Below are positions 1 through 10,901 of a DNA stretch of 64,000 nucleotides, piece by piece (within the stretch, counting starts at the first letter, position 1; the number at the start of each line of letters is the position of its first letter). A model generated the notes under the pieces. It did no database searches and was not told where the DNA came from. It saw only the letters and a program-made list of their open reading frames with translations. A program made the translations under genes and the position numbers. The stretch comes from Caballeronia grimmiae (GTDB lineage Bacteria > Pseudomonadota > Gammaproteobacteria > Burkholderiales > Burkholderiaceae), in the NCBI RefSeq assembly GCF_000698555.1, contig NZ_JFHE01000021.1:1-64000 (forward strand), written 5' to 3'.

Positions 1-1347
1 CCACTCGCCGCCCGACTTGATCACGTCCTTGCTGCGATCGGTGATGTGCATGAAGCCATCGGCATCGATGGTCGCGACGTCGCCCGTCGGGAACCAGCCG
101 TCGACGAGCGGAGAATCGTCGCGGCGGAAATAGCGGTCGATGACCCACGGGCCGCGCACGTGCAGATCGCCGAACGATGCGCCGTCCCAGGGCAGCTCGC
201 GGCCATCGTCGCCGACCACTTTCATATCGACGCCAAAAAGAGCATGTCCCTGCTTCTCGCGCGATGCGCGCTGCTCTTCCGGCGAGCGCTGCTTCTGCCT
301 GAAGCTCAGGCGCGCGAGCGTGCCGAGCGGCGACATTTCCGTCATGCCCCACGCGTGGATTACTTCGACGCCGTAATCGTCCTCGAAAGCGCGCAGCATC
401 GCCGGCGGACAGGCCGAACCGCCGATCACCGTGCGCTTCAAGGTCGAAAAGCGCTTGCCTGCCTGCTTCATGTACGCGAGCAAGCCGAGCCAGACGGTCG
501 GCACGCCCGCCGAATACGTGACGCCTTCCGCTTCCATCAATTCATAGAGCGACTGGCCGTCCAGGTCCTTGCCGGGAAACACCAGCTTCGCGCCGACGAG
601 CGGCCCCGCGTGCGGAATGCCCCACGCGTTGACATGGAACATGGGCACGACGGGCAGGATCGCGTCGCTCGACGATGCACCCATCGCGTCCGGCAACGCG
701 GCGCCATACGCATGCAGCACCGTCGACCGATGCGAGTACAGCGCGCCCTTCGGATTGCCGGTCGTGCCCGACGTGTAGCAGAGAAACGAGGCCTGGCGCT
801 CGTCGAGCACCGGCCAGTCATAGATGCCGTCGTGCGGCGCAATGAGACTCTCGTAGCTCATCACCGGCACGCTCATGTCGCCGAGATGTTCGGCGATGCA
901 TGCAGCGTCGCCAAGCGCGATCCAGCCTTTGACGTTCGGGCATTGCGGCGCGATGTTCTCGACGAGCTGCCGGAAGGTCATGTCGAAGAACACGTAGGAA
1001 TCGTCGGCGTGGTCGATGATGAACGCGACCTGATCCGGAAAAAGACGCGGGTTGATCGTATGGCAGACGGCGCCCATGCCGCTCACGCCGTAGTAACACT
1101 CGAGATGCCGATAACCGTTCCATGCCAGCGTGCCGATGCGATCACCCTGTTCGACGCCCAGCGCACCGAGCGCCTGCGCGAGCTGCTTCGCCCGTTTCTC
1201 GCAATCGCGATACGTGTAACGGTGAACATCGCCTTCGATGCGGCGCGACACGATTTCCGTATCGCCGAAATGCCGTGCTGCATGAGCCAACAGGGACGAC
1301 GCGAGCAGCGGTACATCCATCATCTGACCGTAAAGCGGTGCCGCCAT
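1..1347 (-). CDS. AMP-forming fatty-acyl-CoA synthetase (3' end beyond window)
   Basis: Activates a carboxylic (fatty) acid with ATP to an acyl-adenylate and then transfers the acyl group to CoA. The reading frame starts at ATG 1347-1345, preceded by a GAGGA stretch, and runs for 449 codons to base 1 without a stop, so the C-terminal domain lies outside the window. Visible motifs are the AMP-binding P-loop [11 protein letters not shown] at about residues 191-201, the downstream GMTEMSP segment, and the [16 protein letters not shown] hinge segment near the cut end. The pattern resembles medium/long-chain AlkK-type ligases (3-methylmercaptopropionyl-CoA ligase family), but the substrate cannot be fixed from sequence. 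It is divergent from selO, sharing a gap of about 130 bp. Confidence 0.88.
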   Translation of the reverse strand, partial: MAAPLYGQMMDVPLLASSLLAHAARHFGDTEIVSRRIEGDVHRYTYRDCEKRAKQLAQALGALGVEQGDRIGTLAWNGYRHLECYYGVSGMGAVCHTINPRLFPDQVAFIIDHADDSYVFFDMTFRQLVENIAPQCPNVKGWIALGDAACIAEHLGDMSVPVMSYESLIAPHDGIYDWPVLDERQASFLCYTSGTTGNPKGALYSHRSTVLHAYGAALPDAMGASSSDAILPVVPMFHVNAWGIPHAGPLVGAKLVFPGKDLDGQSLYELMEAEGVTYSAGVPTVWLGLLAYMKQAGKRFSTLKRTVIGGSACPPAMLRAFEDDYGVEVIHAWGMTEMSPLGTLARLSFRQKQRSPEEQRASREKQGHALFGVDMKVVGDDGRELPWDGASFGDLHVRGPWVIDRYFRRDDSPLVDGWFPTGDVATIDADGFMHITDRSKDVIKSGGEW

Positions 1348-1477
1348 AAGGGAAGTCCTCGACGAGTGGAATGCGGTTGGCTACGCGATGGTGACCGTCA
1401 TGGTTGCCGCCGCGAGGGCGGTCCTGCAGGCCGGCGGGCGCGGAATTACAATATCGTTTAACTCTGAGGCGCTCAAT

Positions 1478-3079
1478 ATGTCGTTTTCCCCAAGCAATGC
1501 GGTGCGCGCAACGACCGACGAAGCCGATGAACTCGCGTCCCCCGCCGGCTCCATGCAGCGCATCGCCGATGCCGTCCGGAGCGGCCGTCCCGGTTCCTTC
1601 GCCGCGCTCGGTTCCGCGTTCCTGACCCGCCTTCCCGCCACACCGGTTCCCGATCCTTACGTCGTCGCCGTTTCGCGCGAAGCCGCCGATTCGCTTGGCT
1701 TCGATGCAAGCGTCGCTTCCGGCCCGGAACACGCCGCATTCGCCGCGTACTTCGCCGGCAATCCGACGCCGCAGTGGCCGCGCGACGCCATGCCCTACGC
1801 CGCCGTGTATTCGGGGCATCAGTTCGGCGTTTGGGCGGGCCAGTTGGGCGATGGCCGCGCGATCACGCTCGGCGAAGTGGAACACGCCGGCGCGCGCCTC
1901 GAAGTTCAACTGAAGGGCGCGGGCCGCACGCCCTATTCCCGCATGGGCGATGGCCGCGCCGTGCTGCGCTCGTCGATCCGCGAATTTCTGTGCTCGGAGG
2001 CGATGCATCATCTCGGCATTCCGACGACGCGCGCGCTCGCCGTCATCGGCTCCGACATGCCGGTGCGCCGCGAAACCATCGAGACGGCTGCGATCGCCAC
2101 GCGCATCGCGCCGAGCTTCGTGCGCTTCGGACACTTCGAGCATTTCTATTCGAACGATCGCGTCGACGAACTGAAGGCGCTGGCCGATCACGTCATCGAC
2201 CGCTTCTATCCGCAGTGCCGCGAGGCGGACGACCCGTATCTCGCGCTGCTCGGTGAAGCCGTGCGAAGCACCGCCGAGCTGATGGCGCACTGGCAGGGCG
2301 TCGGCTTTTGCCACGGCGTGATGAACACGGACAACATGTCGATTCTCGGCCTGACCATCGACTATGGTCCGTTCGGTTTCATGGACGGCTTCAACGCGCA
2401 TCACATCTGCAATCACTCCGATACGCAGGGCCGCTATTCGTATAGCCGTCAGCCGCAAGTCGGTTACTGGAACCTGTTCTGCCTCGCGCAGGCGCTGGTG
2501 CCGCTTTTTGGCGCGAATCTGCCCGAGGAAGGCCGCGCGGAACGCGTCGTGGAAGAGGCGCAGAAAGTGCTCGAGCAGTACAAGACCGCGTTCGCGCCGG
2601 CGCTCGAAGCGAAGATGCGCGCGAAGCTCGGGCTCGAAACCATCCGCGATGGCGACGACAAGCTCGCCAACGCCCTGTTCGAAATCATGCATGCGAATCG
2701 CGCGGATTTCACGCTGACGTTCCGCAATCTGTCGAAGGTATCGAAGGGGGATGCGTCGAACGATGCGGCCGTGCGCGACCTCTTTCTCGACCGCGCGGCT
2801 TTCGATGCGTGGGCCGTGTGCTATCGCGAGCGGCTTGCACATGAATCGCGCGATGATGCGTCGCGCGCCGCGGCGATGAATCGCGTGAACCCGAAGTACG
2901 TGCTGCGCAATCATCTCGCCGAACAGGCGATCCGCCAGGCGAACGAGAAGGACTTCTCGGAGGTCGAACGTCTTCTGGATGTGCTGCGCCGCCCGTACGA
3001 CGAGCAACCGGAATACGAGGCATACGCCGGCCTTCCGCCAGACTGGGCGGGCGATCTCGAAGTGAGCTGCTCTTCGTGA
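1478..3079 (+). CDS. selO: Protein adenylyltransferase SelO (YdiU family)
   Basis: Pseudokinase-fold enzyme that transfers AMP from ATP to Ser/Thr/Tyr of target proteins. In the family it is tied to redox homeostasis. I chose ATG 1478, with GAGG about 8 bases upstream, rather than an upstream in-frame ATG at 1388; this gives 533 residues. Family signatures are present: the [11 protein letters not shown] strand, [12 protein letters not shown], the [17 protein letters not shown] helix, and the catalytic-loop/metal region [11 protein letters not shown] followed by [10 protein letters not shown]. The C-terminus ends in VSCSS, the bacterial cysteine form of the selenocysteine tail found in eukaryotic SelO. 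msrB follows after 67 bp in the same direction, which supports a redox role. Confidence 0.93.
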   Translation: MSFSPSNAVRATTDEADELASPAGSMQRIADAVRSGRPGSFAALGSAFLTRLPATPVPDPYVVAVSREAADSLGFDASVASGPEHAAFAAYFAGNPTPQWPRDAMPYAAVYSGHQFGVWAGQLGDGRAITLGEVEHAGARLEVQLKGAGRTPYSRMGDGRAVLRSSIREFLCSEAMHHLGIPTTRALAVIGSDMPVRRETIETAAIATRIAPSFVRFGHFEHFYSNDRVDELKALADHVIDRFYPQCREADDPYLALLGEAVRSTAELMAHWQGVGFCHGVMNTDNMSILGLTIDYGPFGFMDGFNAHHICNHSDTQGRYSYSRQPQVGYWNLFCLAQALVPLFGANLPEEGRAERVVEEAQKVLEQYKTAFAPALEAKMRAKLGLETIRDGDDKLANALFEIMHANRADFTLTFRNLSKVSKGDASNDAAVRDLFLDRAAFDAWAVCYRERLAHESRDDASRAAAMNRVNPKYVLRNHLAEQAIRQANEKDFSEVERLLDVLRRPYDEQPEYEAYAGLPPDWAGDLEVSCSS

Positions 3080-3146
3080 GTTGCGCTTCATCGCGCCGCC
3101 CCCATCTTCGTTGTCCACCGGACGCAAGAAACGACCAAGGATACTT

Positions 3147-3569
3147 ATGAACAGAGACGACACCCCCGCCGCCGCCGACTATCCGCTGAAAAAGGACGAC
3201 GACGCCTATCGCAGCGAACTGAGCGAAACGCAGTATCGCGTGACGCGCCACGCCGCGACTGAACGGCCGTTCACCGGCGAGTACTGGGATCATTTCGAGC
3301 GCGGCATTTACGACTGCGTGTGCTGCGGCACGCCGCTTTTCGAGTCGGATACTAAATTCGATGCCGGCTGCGGCTGGCCGAGCTATTTCAAGCCGATCAA
3401 CGGCGAAGTGATCCAGGAAAAGACCGATCGCACGCACGGCATGTTGCGCATCGAAGTGCTCTGCAAGAACTGCGGCGCGCATCTCGGCCACGTGTTCGAA
3501 GACGGCCCCGCGCCGACCGGCCTGCGGTATTGCATCAATTCGGCTGCGCTACAATTCGAACCCAAGTAA
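3147..3569 (+). CDS. msrB: Peptide-methionine (R)-S-oxide reductase MsrB
   Basis: Reduces methionine-R-sulfoxide in oxidised proteins back to methionine, using thioredoxin. The start is ATG 3147 with AAGGA upstream; the product is 140 residues, normal for MsrB. The zinc-binding pairs are visible as Cys57/Cys60 (CVCC) and Cys106/Cys109 (CKNC). The catalytic cysteine is Cys129 in RYCINSAAL. The GCGWPSY segment typical of the family is present. It sits directly behind selO and is probably co-transcribed; a hairpin follows 40 bp after the stop. Confidence 0.96.
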   Translation: MNRDDTPAAADYPLKKDDDAYRSELSETQYRVTRHAATERPFTGEYWDHFERGIYDCVCCGTPLFESDTKFDAGCGWPSYFKPINGEVIQEKTDRTHGMLRIEVLCKNCGAHLGHVFEDGPAPTGLRYCINSAALQFEPK

Positions 3570-3609
3570 GGGCTCGCAGGTATCGATGGGCTTGCATCGC
3601 GTGTCATCC

Positions 3610-3636
3610 ACGCCCGCTTTTCGAGCGGGCGTTCGC
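3610..3636 (+). terminator. Hairpin after msrB
   Basis: A 9-bp perfect stem, ACGCCCGCT (3610-3618) with AGCGGGCGT (3624-3632), and a 5-base loop, followed by the short T-containing run TTCGCTTAT. It may end or attenuate the selO-msrB transcript before yciB. The T-tract is poor. Confidence 0.45.
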
Positions 3637-3695
3637 TTATCGCTGCCGTGTCTCCTGCACCCGCACCATCCGATGCCCACCACTTCCGGCCGCCA

Positions 3696-4235
3696 ATGAA
3701 ATTCCTGTTCGATCTGTTTCCGATCATCCTCTTTTTCGTCGCATTCAAGATCTGGGGCATCTACACGGCGACGGCCGTCGCGATCGCCGCGACGCTCGTG
3801 CAGATCGCGTGGGTCGCGTTCCGTCACCGCAAGGTCGATCCGATGTTGTGGGTCAGTCTCGGCGTGGTTGTCGTGTTCGGCGGCGCGACGCTCGTGTTGC
3901 ATAACGACACCTTCATCAAATGGAAGCCGACCGCGCTCTACTGGCTGTTCGCGTTCGCGCTGATCGTCGCGCAGATCGGCTTCAGGAAGAATCTCATCGA
4001 AGCGATGATGGGCAAGCAGATCGTCTTGCCGCATCGCGTGTGGGGACAGTTGAACGTCGCGTGGGCGGTGTTTTTCGCGCTGCTGGGCGTCGTGAACCTG
4101 TTCGTCGCGTATAACTTCACCACCGATCAGTGGGTCAACTTCAAGCTCTTCGGCGCGACGGGCTGTCTCGTGCTGTTCATCGTCGCGCAGAGCTTCTGGC
4201 TCGCGAAATACATGAAGGAGGAGGACAAGCAATGA
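3696..4235 (+). CDS. yciB: Inner-membrane septation protein A (YciB/IspZ family)
   Basis: Small polytopic inner-membrane protein of 179 residues, implicated in cell-envelope integrity and division in Enterobacteria; biochemical function is unknown. It begins [23 protein letters not shown], the usual start of this family, at ATG 3696. About five hydrophobic segments can be seen (near residues 5-20, 25-42, 48-66, 78-92 and 120-172). The last codons contain the GGAGGAGG that serves as ribosome-binding site of the next gene, and the stop overlaps the next start (ATGA, 4232-4235), so the two are translationally coupled. Confidence 0.92.
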   Translation: MKFLFDLFPIILFFVAFKIWGIYTATAVAIAATLVQIAWVAFRHRKVDPMLWVSLGVVVVFGGATLVLHNDTFIKWKPTALYWLFAFALIVAQIGFRKNLIEAMMGKQIVLPHRVWGQLNVAWAVFFALLGVVNLFVAYNFTTDQWVNFKLFGATGCLVLFIVAQSFWLAKYMKEEDKQ

Positions 4236-4546
4236 GCGAATCGTTCGACTTCATCAACGCAAGCGCGCAAGAGAAGATCACGCATCTCGAAGCGCTTCTC
4301 ACCGCCGCGCTCGAACCGCAGGCCGTGCATATCGAGGACGACAGCGCCGCGCATGCGGGCCACGCCGGTGCGGCGTCGGGCAGCCATTACACGGTGACGG
4401 TCGTCTCCGAACGCTTTGCCGGCAAGGCGCGCGTGGCTCGGCATCGGCTGGTGTATGATGCGCTGGCCGATGAAATGCGGCGCGGCGTGCATGCGCTCGC
4501 CATCCGGGCATTCACGCCGCAAGAGTTCGCAGAACAATTCCAATGA
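4232..4546 (+). CDS. BolA-family protein
   Basis: A 104-residue BolA/IbaG-type protein. The family binds [2Fe-2S] clusters together with monothiol glutaredoxins and influences envelope and stress responses. The conserved core is the stretch from [13 protein letters not shown] through [10 protein letters not shown] to [13 protein letters not shown], with the conserved His of the HALAI segment. A His/Ala-rich insert ([14 protein letters not shown]) between the first helix and the first strand is longer than in E. coli BolA. The start at 4232 overlaps the yciB stop by 4 bases. Which BolA paralogue this is cannot be decided. Confidence 0.9.
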   Translation: MSESFDFINASAQEKITHLEALLTAALEPQAVHIEDDSAAHAGHAGAASGSHYTVTVVSERFAGKARVARHRLVYDALADEMRRGVHALAIRAFTPQEFAEQFQ

Positions 4547-4640
4547 ATTCACGGCGTGCCGGTTCGCTCGGACCGGCGCCTGGTTTATCTTCGCTAATCT
4601 CGCCTGTTAAGGCGTCAGTTTGCTCAGTTAGGAACCTCCG

Positions 4641-5423
4641 ATGACTTTGAAAAAAACCCGCGTCTGGGTGTTGCTGGCGGCATGCGCGGCGGCTCCCGCG
4701 TTTGCGCAAAACATCGCCGTCGTCAACGGCACGCCGATTCCCACGGCGCGCGCCGATGCGCTCGTGAAGCAGCTCGTCCAGCAGGGTCAGCAGGATTCGC
4801 CCCAACTGCAGCAGGCGGTGCGTGAGGAACTCATCAATCGCGAGATCCTGATGCAGGAAGCCGGACGCGAAGGCATCGCAATGCGCCCGGACGTGAAGGC
4901 GCAAATCGCCGTCGCGCAGCAGACCGTGGTGCTGCGCGCGCTGATCGAGAACTTCGTCGCCAAGAACAAGCCGAGCGATGCCGAAGTCAAGGCACGCTAC
5001 GACCAGCTCGTGAAGCAGACGGGCGGCGGCAAGGAACTGCATCTGCATCACATCCTCGTGGAAGACGAAGCGCAGGCAAAGGACCTGATCGCGAAGATCA
5101 AGGGCGGCGCGAGCTTCGAGGATCTCGCGAAGCAGTATTCGAAGGACCCGGGATCGGGCAAGAATGGCGGCGATCTGGACTGGTCGTCGCCGTCGGCTTA
5201 CGTGCCGGAATTCGGCGCAGCGGCGGAGAAGCTCAAGAAGGGTGAAGTGACGGCCGCGCCGGTGAAGACGCAATTCGGCTGGCACGTCATTCGTCTGGAC
5301 GATAGCCGCGAAGTCGCCCCGCCGCCGTTCGATCAGGTCAAGGCGCAGATTGCGCAGCAGATGCAGCAGCAGAAGCTGCAGGATTTCGAAGAGGAACTGC
5401 GCAAGAAGGCCGTGATCAAGTAA
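4641..5423 (+). CDS. Periplasmic parvulin-type peptidyl-prolyl isomerase
   Basis: A 260-residue secreted foldase. A signal peptide covers residues 1-22 (MTLKKTRVW, hydrophobic core, cleavage after AFA). A SurA-like N-terminal helical chaperone region follows to about residue 120. One PpiC/parvulin domain lies at about 125-225, with HLHHILVEDEAQAKD, QYSKDPGSGKNGGDLDW and FGWHVIRLDD. It catalyses cis-trans isomerisation at prolines of envelope proteins. A Gln-rich tail (QQMQQQKLQ) precedes the C-terminal helix. AGGAAC lies upstream of ATG 4641. It follows the bolA-type gene after 94 bp and ends before a clear terminator. Confidence 0.92.
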   Translation: MTLKKTRVWVLLAACAAAPAFAQNIAVVNGTPIPTARADALVKQLVQQGQQDSPQLQQAVREELINREILMQEAGREGIAMRPDVKAQIAVAQQTVVLRALIENFVAKNKPSDAEVKARYDQLVKQTGGGKELHLHHILVEDEAQAKDLIAKIKGGASFEDLAKQYSKDPGSGKNGGDLDWSSPSAYVPEFGAAAEKLKKGEVTAAPVKTQFGWHVIRLDDSREVAPPPFDQVKAQIAQQMQQQKLQDFEEELRKKAVIK

Positions 5424-5456
5424 GCGCGCTTTTCGGCATTCACGCGTTGCAAAGCG

Positions 5457-5480
5457 AAGCCGCCCTCGGGCGGCTTTGTC
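5457..5480 (+). terminator. Intrinsic terminator after the parvulin gene
   Basis: GC-rich stem AAGCCGCCC (5457-5465) with GGGCGGCTT (5468-5476) and a minimal loop, followed by a T-rich stretch (TGTCGTTTCTT). It is placed 34 bp after the stop codon. Confidence 0.7.
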
Positions 5481-5506
5481 GTTTCTTGCGCCTGGAGCGC
5501 GGTCCG

Positions 5507-6271
5507 CTACGCGCCCAACGACAGCAGGAGCCTGCTCAGATTCTGCGGTTGCACGCGGATGATGCCGCTCTGCGGGCTGTCGATATCGGCGATAAGCGCG
5601 ACGGACAATGAAACCGTCACCGGCAGGATCGTGATGAGCCATCCCTTCCGAAGCGCGCCTCGCGCACCGTAACCTTGCACGACGCACGCAAAGCCTCCGA
5701 TGGCGATCAAGAGAAACCACGCGCCCAACGGAATGTGATTGATTCGGGCTGCTTCCGAATAATCCTGCGAGTTGAGCACGTCGTTCATGCCCGTTACGAC
5801 GATGCCGCCGATCGGCGTCGGCTGAGCCTTGGCGACCTGCTTCGCGAGGTCCCACAGCCGGGTCTGCAGCGCCGCTGTTTCCATTCCGATCTGCGTCATG
5901 CGGGCGCGATCGCTCGCCCGATAGTAAGCGGCTCGTAGCCGCGCATAGTCGATCAGCAAGCTTTTGATACGGCTATCGACGGGCGCACCCGCCAGGTCCG
6001 CTCGCGCGTACTCCGTGCCGATCGCGTTCGCTTCCGCTTCTTCGAGCGTCTTGCGCGTGTCGTAGCGGCCAACGGCCATCGAGAGACAGAAGCCGATCAG
6101 CAGCGCAAGCAGGGTCAGCGTTGCGGTCTGAACGACGTTGAAGTCTTCGCGTTCTTCGGCGGAGAGTTCGCGGATGCGTCGGCGAACGAAACCTCCGAGG
6201 GCCACCGCCGCGATGAAACCCACGAGAAGCACCACGAAAAGAAACGCTGGATGAGCGACGAATCCTGCCAT
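5507..6271 (-). CDS. DUF4239 (bestrophin-like domain) membrane protein
   Basis: A 254-residue inner-membrane protein with two N-terminal hydrophobic segments (about residues 8-28 and 47-68), a long charged middle region (DTRKTLEEAEANAIGTEYARA, then the helical region YARLRAAYYRA), and two C-terminal hydrophobic segments (about 183-200 and 210-228). It ends with the DIDSPQSGIIRV motif characteristic of DUF4239/bestrophin-like domains. Transport of ions is a possibility from fold similarity only. GGAGG lies 7 bases before ATG 6271. It stands alone, convergent with the parvulin gene and upstream-facing towards purL's terminator. Confidence 0.8.
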   Translation of the reverse strand: MAGFVAHPAFLFVVLLVGFIAAVALGGFVRRRIRELSAEEREDFNVVQTATLTLLALLIGFCLSMAVGRYDTRKTLEEAEANAIGTEYARADLAGAPVDSRIKSLLIDYARLRAAYYRASDRARMTQIGMETAALQTRLWDLAKQVAKAQPTPIGGIVVTGMNDVLNSQDYSEAARINHIPLGAWFLLIAIGGFACVVQGYGARGALRKGWLITILPVTVSLSVALIADIDSPQSGIIRVQPQNLSRLLLSLGA

Positions 6272-6373
6272 GCGATGGCCTCCGGATATCGACGCTCACT
6301 CGCTGAAACGCGCGGCGTCCTGCCCACCGATATCACTTCCTGTCAGCCGCGACAAGTCATCGCCGCCGGATGC

Positions 6374-6420
6374 AAAAAGCCCTCGGGAACGTCGAACAGG
6401 AGTCCGACTTTCTCGAGGGC
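6374..6420 (-). terminator. Probable terminator of purL
   Basis: On the minus strand GCCCTCG (6420-6414) pairs with CGAGGGC (6385-6379) and is followed by five T residues (6378-6374). The loop is long (28 bases), so efficiency is uncertain. Position, about 55 bases past the purL stop, fits. Confidence 0.5.
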
Positions 6421-6473
6421 GTCAGGCGGGCTCGGGTGAACCGTCCTGTTTCAAGGCGCCATCGACGCGCAGC

Positions 6474-9400
6474 TTACCCCATGAACCGCCGCGCGTTCTG
6501 GAACACGCGCAGCCACGGGCTGGCGTCCGTGGTCCAGTCATCGGGCGTCCAGCTCATCTGCACATTGCGATGCACACGCTCCATGTGCGGCATCAGCACC
6601 GTGAAACGGCCATCGGGCGTCGTCACCGACGTGATGCCCTGCGGCGATCCGTTCGGGTTGAGCGGATAGCTTTCCGTGGCGTTGCCGCGATGATCGACAT
6701 AGCGCATCGACACGAGTGCGCTGGCTGCATCGCCCTGTTGCGAGAAGTCCGCAAAGCCTTCGCCGTGCGCGACCGCCACCGGAATGCGCGAGCCTTCCAT
6801 GCCCGCGAAGAAGATCGACGGCGAGTTTTGCACTTCGACGAGCGAGAAGCGCGCCTCGAACTGTTCCGACTTGTTGCGCGTGAACTTCGGCCAGGCCTCC
6901 GCGCCGGGAATGATCGACGCCAGGCTCGACAACATCTGGCAACCGTTGCAAATGCCGAGCGCGAACGTGTCCTGGCGGCCGAAGAACGCCGCGAACATGT
7001 CCGCGAGACGCGGATTGAAGCGGATCGTCTTCGCCCAGCCTTCGCCCGCGCCGAGCACGTCCCCATACGAGAAGCCGCCGCATGCCACCGCGCCCGCAAA
7101 ATCGGCGAGCGTCGCGCGGCCTTCGAGCAGGTCGCTCATGTGGACGTCGTGCGCGTCGAAGCCGGCGCGATCGAATGCGTAAGCCGTCTCCAGATGCGAG
7201 TTCACGCCCTGCTCTCGCAGGATCGCCACGCGCGGGCGCTTGTTCGTCGCGATGAAGGGAGCTGCGACGTCTTCCGCCGGATCGAAGGTCAGCACCGGCG
7301 ACAGACCCGGATCGTTCGCATCGAGCAGGGCGTCGTATTCGGCGTCGGCGCACGCGGGGTTGTCGCGCAGACGCGCAATGCGCCAGCTCACTTCGCTCCA
7401 CGCACGATGCAGCTCGACGCGCGGCGCATCGTAGATTTTCTTGGCGTCGCGATAGATTTCGATCGCATCGCGCTCGTTCGGCTTGCCGATGACATGCGAG
7501 CACGCCGACAACCCGTGTTCGCGCAGCGCGGCGAGCACCGCGTCGCGGTCCGATGCGCGCACCTGCACCACCGCGCCCAGTTCTTCGGTAAAAAGCGCGC
7601 GCAGCGTGCGATCGTCGCGGCGGCCGCTCGTCTGCTTGGTCCAGTCCTTCGCGTCGCCGTAATCGAATTCGTGATTCGCGTCGAGCGTCAGCATGTCGAC
7701 GTTCAGCGACACCCCCACGTGGCCCGCAAACGCCATTTCGCAGACCGTCGCCCACAGGCCGCCGTCCGAGCGGTCATGGTAAGCGAGCAGCTTGCCATCG
7801 GCGTTGAGCGCCTGAATCGCGGCGAAGAAGCGCTTCAGGTCTTCGGGATCGTCGACGTCCGGCGTCGTGTCGCCGACTTGCTGCGTGACCTGCGCGAGGA
7901 TGCTGCCGCCAAGGCGATTGCGCCCGCGGCCGAGGTCGATCGCGATCAGCACGGTGTCCGTATCGGCGGTGAGTTGCGGCGTCAGGTGACGGCGCACGTC
8001 CTCGACCGGCGCGAACGCCGAAATGATCAGCGACACCGGCGACACCACTTCCTTCTGCGCGCCGCGTGCATCCTGCCACTTCGTGCGCATCGACAGCGAA
8101 TCCTTGCCGACCGGAATGCTGATGCCGAGCGCCGGGCACAGTTCCATGCCGATTGCTTTCACGGTGTCGTAGAGCGCGGCGTCTTCGCCCGCGCTGCCGC
8201 ACGCGGCCATCCAGTTGGCCGACAGCTTCAGCTTGTTCAGCGATTCGATCGGCGCGGACGCGATGTTCGTCACCGCCTCGCCCACCGCCATGCGGCCGGA
8301 TGCGGGCGCGTCGATCACGGCGAGCGGCGTGCGTTCGGCCATCGTCATGGCTTCGCCGCGGAAGCCCGCGTAGTCCATCGTCGTGATCGCGCAGTCGGCG
8401 ACGGGCACTTGCCACGGCCCGACGAACTGGTCGCGTGCGGTCGTGCCGCCCACCGAACGGTCGCCGATGGTGATGAGGAACGACTTGCTCGCGACGCTCG
8501 GATGCTTCAGCACATCGACCGCGATTTCGGACAGCAGCAGGCCCGTCACGTCGACGGGCTCGAAACGCGCGGTTTCGCGCTTGACGTCGCGATGCATCTT
8601 CGGCGGCTTGCCGAGCAGCACGTCCATCGGCATGTCGACGGGCGGCTGGCCTTCGTTGTCATCGTCGACGACTTTGAGCTGACGCTCGTCCGTCGCCACG
8701 CCGACGACCGCGACCGGGCAGCGTTCGCGCTCGCAGATCGCTTCGAACGCGGGATAATCGGCCGGCGCGATCGCCAGCACATAACGCTCTTGCGCTTCGT
8801 TCGACCAGATTTCGCGCGGCGACAGGCCGGTTTCCTCCAGTTGGACCTTGCGCAGATCGAAGCGCGCGCCCTTGCCCGCGCCATCGACGAGTTCGGGGAA
8901 TGCATTGGAGATGCCGCCCGCGCCGACGTCGTGGATCGACAGAATCGGATTGCGCTCGCCCTGCTGCCAGCACGCGTTGATGACTTCCTGCGCGCGGCGC
9001 TGAATTTCCGGATTGCCGCGCTGGACCGAATCGAAATCGAGTTCGGCGGTGTTCGCGCCGGTCGCCATCGACGACGCCGCGCCCCCGCCCATGCCGATGC
9101 GCATGCCCGGCCCGCCGATCTGGATCAGCAGCGTGCCCGCAGGCAAGTCGTGCTTGTGCGTATGCTGATCCGAAATATTGCCGATGCCGCCGGCGATCAT
9201 GATCGGCTTGTGATAGCCGTACACGCGGCCCGCGGCGTTCTGCTCGTAGGTGCGGAAGTAGCCGCCGAGGTTCGGGCGGCCGAATTCGTTGTTGAACGCG
9301 GCCGCGCCGATCGGGCCGTCGATCATGATCTGCAACGGCGATGCGATGCGCTCCGGCCGGCCATACGGCTCGTGCTGATCGGCGGGGTTGCGCGACGGCA

Positions 9401-10511
9401 GCGGCGTTGCGCAGTCGCGGGCGTTCTCCCACTTCTGCCGCGCATCGGGCAAGTCGAGATTCGAGACCGTGAAGCCTGCGAGACCGGCCTTCGGACGCGC
9501 GCCGCGGCCCGTCGCGCCTTCGTCGCGGATTTCGCCGCCCGAGCCCGTCGCCGCGCCGGCGAACGGCGAAATGGCCGTCGGGTGGTTATGCGTCTCGACC
9601 TTCATCAGCGTGTGCGTCAGCTCGACGTGGCGCCCGTAGTGCTCGCTGTCGCCGCGCGGGAACCAGCGCTCCGCGATGCCGCCCTGCATGATCGCCGAAT
9701 TGTCGGAATACGCGACGATCGTCCCTTCGTGATTCAGCTTCTCGGTGTTGCGAATCATCTGAAACAGCGACATGTCCTGCTTCTCGCCGTCGATGGTCCA
9801 TTCGCCGTTGAAAATCTTGTGGCGGCAATGCTCGCTGTTGGCCTGCGCGAACATCATCAGCTCGACGTCGGTCGGATTGCGCTTCAGTCCTTTGAACGCG
9901 TCCACCAGATAGTCGATCTCGTCGTCGGCCAGCGCGAGCCCGAGTTCCATGTTCGCGGCTTCGAGCGCGCGGCGTCCCGTGCCGATGATGTCGACCGTTT
10001 GCAGCGGCTTCGCGGGCAGCTCATCGAAGAGATGCAGTGCCTGATCGCGCGACGCCGCGACGTTCTCCGTCATGCGGTCGTGCAGCGCGTCGGCCACTTG
10101 TGCGCGCGCTTCGTCCGACAGCGTCTTCTTGCCGCCGAGCAGCCCGCTTTTCATGACGACGGAATATTCGACGCCGCGCTCGATGCGCCGCACCTGCGTC
10201 AGTCCGCAATGATGCGCGATGTCGGTGGCCTTGCTCGCCCACGGCGACACCGTGCCGAAACGCGGCACGACCATGAAGGTCTCGACGTGGCCGCGTTCCT
10301 TAGGCTCCTCGAACGGGGCGCCGTAGTGCATCAGCGCGTGGATGCGGTTCGTGTCCTCATCGGAGAGCGGCTCCGACGAGTTGACGAAATGCAGGAATTG
10401 CCCGCGCACGCCGACGATATTCGCATCGATTTTGACGAGCGTTTCAAGAAGACGGGTCTGACGGAAATCGGAGAGAGCCGAAGCGCCGGGAAAACACGAG
10501 AAGTGGGCCAT
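6474..10511 (-). CDS. purL: Phosphoribosylformylglycinamidine synthase
   Basis: Large single-chain FGAM synthase, fourth step of purine synthesis: FGAR + ATP + glutamine to FGAM. The start chosen is ATG 10511 (MAHFSCFPG), giving 1345 residues, close to other proteobacterial PurL proteins. An in-frame extension upstream to 10664 is Arg-rich and not family-like. Visible are the ATP/FGAR regions ([41 protein letters not shown]) and the C-terminal class-I glutamine amidotransferase domain, with nucleophile Cys in [10 protein letters not shown] and the AHGEGF segment. The gene is monocistronic as far as can be seen. Confidence 0.97.
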   Translation of the reverse strand: MAHFSCFPGASALSDFRQTRLLETLVKIDANIVGVRGQFLHFVNSSEPLSDEDTNRIHALMHYGAPFEEPKERGHVETFMVVPRFGTVSPWASKATDIAHHCGLTQVRRIERGVEYSVVMKSGLLGGKKTLSDEARAQVADALHDRMTENVAASRDQALHLFDELPAKPLQTVDIIGTGRRALEAANMELGLALADDEIDYLVDAFKGLKRNPTDVELMMFAQANSEHCRHKIFNGEWTIDGEKQDMSLFQMIRNTEKLNHEGTIVAYSDNSAIMQGGIAERWFPRGDSEHYGRHVELTHTLMKVETHNHPTAISPFAGAATGSGGEIRDEGATGRGARPKAGLAGFTVSNLDLPDARQKWENARDCATPLPSRNPADQHEPYGRPERIASPLQIMIDGPIGAAAFNNEFGRPNLGGYFRTYEQNAAGRVYGYHKPIMIAGGIGNISDQHTHKHDLPAGTLLIQIGGPGMRIGMGGGAASSMATGANTAELDFDSVQRGNPEIQRRAQEVINACWQQGERNPILSIHDVGAGGISNAFPELVDGAGKGARFDLRKVQLEETGLSPREIWSNEAQERYVLAIAPADYPAFEAICERERCPVAVVGVATDERQLKVVDDDNEGQPPVDMPMDVLLGKPPKMHRDVKRETARFEPVDVTGLLLSEIAVDVLKHPSVASKSFLITIGDRSVGGTTARDQFVGPWQVPVADCAITTMDYAGFRGEAMTMAERTPLAVIDAPASGRMAVGEAVTNIASAPIESLNKLKLSANWMAACGSAGEDAALYDTVKAIGMELCPALGISIPVGKDSLSMRTKWQDARGAQKEVVSPVSLIISAFAPVEDVRRHLTPQLTADTDTVLIAIDLGRGRNRLGGSILAQVTQQVGDTTPDVDDPEDLKRFFAAIQALNADGKLLAYHDRSDGGLWATVCEMAFAGHVGVSLNVDMLTLDANHEFDYGDAKDWTKQTSGRRDDRTLRALFTEELGAVVQVRASDRDAVLAALREHGLSACSHVIGKPNERDAIEIYRDAKKIYDAPRVELHRAWSEVSWRIARLRDNPACADAEYDALLDANDPGLSPVLTFDPAEDVAAPFIATNKRPRVAILREQGVNSHLETAYAFDRAGFDAHDVHMSDLLEGRATLADFAGAVACGGFSYGDVLGAGEGWAKTIRFNPRLADMFAAFFGRQDTFALGICNGCQMLSSLASIIPGAEAWPKFTRNKSEQFEARFSLVEVQNSPSIFFAGMEGSRIPVAVAHGEGFADFSQQGDAASALVSMRYVDHRGNATESYPLNPNGSPQGITSVTTPDGRFTVLMPHMERVHRNVQMSWTPDDWTTDASPWLRVFQNARRFMG

Positions 10512-10901
10512 TGTGACGATGCGTCGATGACGTCTGTGAGCCGCTCGACGGCACTCGGAGCGCCGAGTGTGCAAAGCGGCGTGAGGCGAAAGGAAGACCG
10601 CGATTATACCCTGGATGCGTCTCGAAATCGGAGGGCTGCGGCGCGGGCGGCCTGTCGTGTCCACGCCGCGGGCGACGCGCGTTCTTCGGCGCGTTTCCCG
10701 AAATAGCCGGACGCCCGGGCCGCACGCGCGGCGAGGCCCGATTGGCGGTCCCTAGGCAGCGAATTTGGCGCTATCATGGCGCGCTTTCCAGGGGCGCGGC
10801 ATGCCGCCGTGCTCGCCGTCCTGCCGTTAGAACATGCGGCTTTTCCGGCGCGCGATGCGCCGCCCCGGCCGTGCTATACCCGCCTTCGGGCACAAAAAAT
10901 C
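10512..10901. other. Divergent intergenic region purL / flavoprotein
   Basis: About 390 bp without a credible gene. On the minus strand a TATAAT (10608-10603) lies about 92 bp before the purL start. On the plus strand TATCAT (10763-10768) and TATACC (10873-10878) are weak -10-like sequences ahead of the flavoprotein gene. No purine-regulator palindrome or riboswitch fold was recognised by eye. Confidence 0.5.
10603..10608 (-). promoter_or_regulatory. -10 element (TATAAT) upstream of purL
   Basis: Perfect TATAAT on the minus strand, leaving a leader of about 85 nt before the purL ATG. No convincing -35 is seen at 16-18 bp spacing, so this is only a partial promoter call. Confidence 0.35.

Noticed and set aside
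46..1461. Plus-strand open frame opposite the acyl-CoA synthetase
   Set aside because: The minus-strand frame has intact AMP-binding motifs; the plus frame is low-complexity.
6270..10706. A 1478-codon open frame on the plus strand
   Set aside because: It is antisense to purL. The translation is Arg/His/Ala-rich without domains, a result of codon bias in a GC-rich gene.
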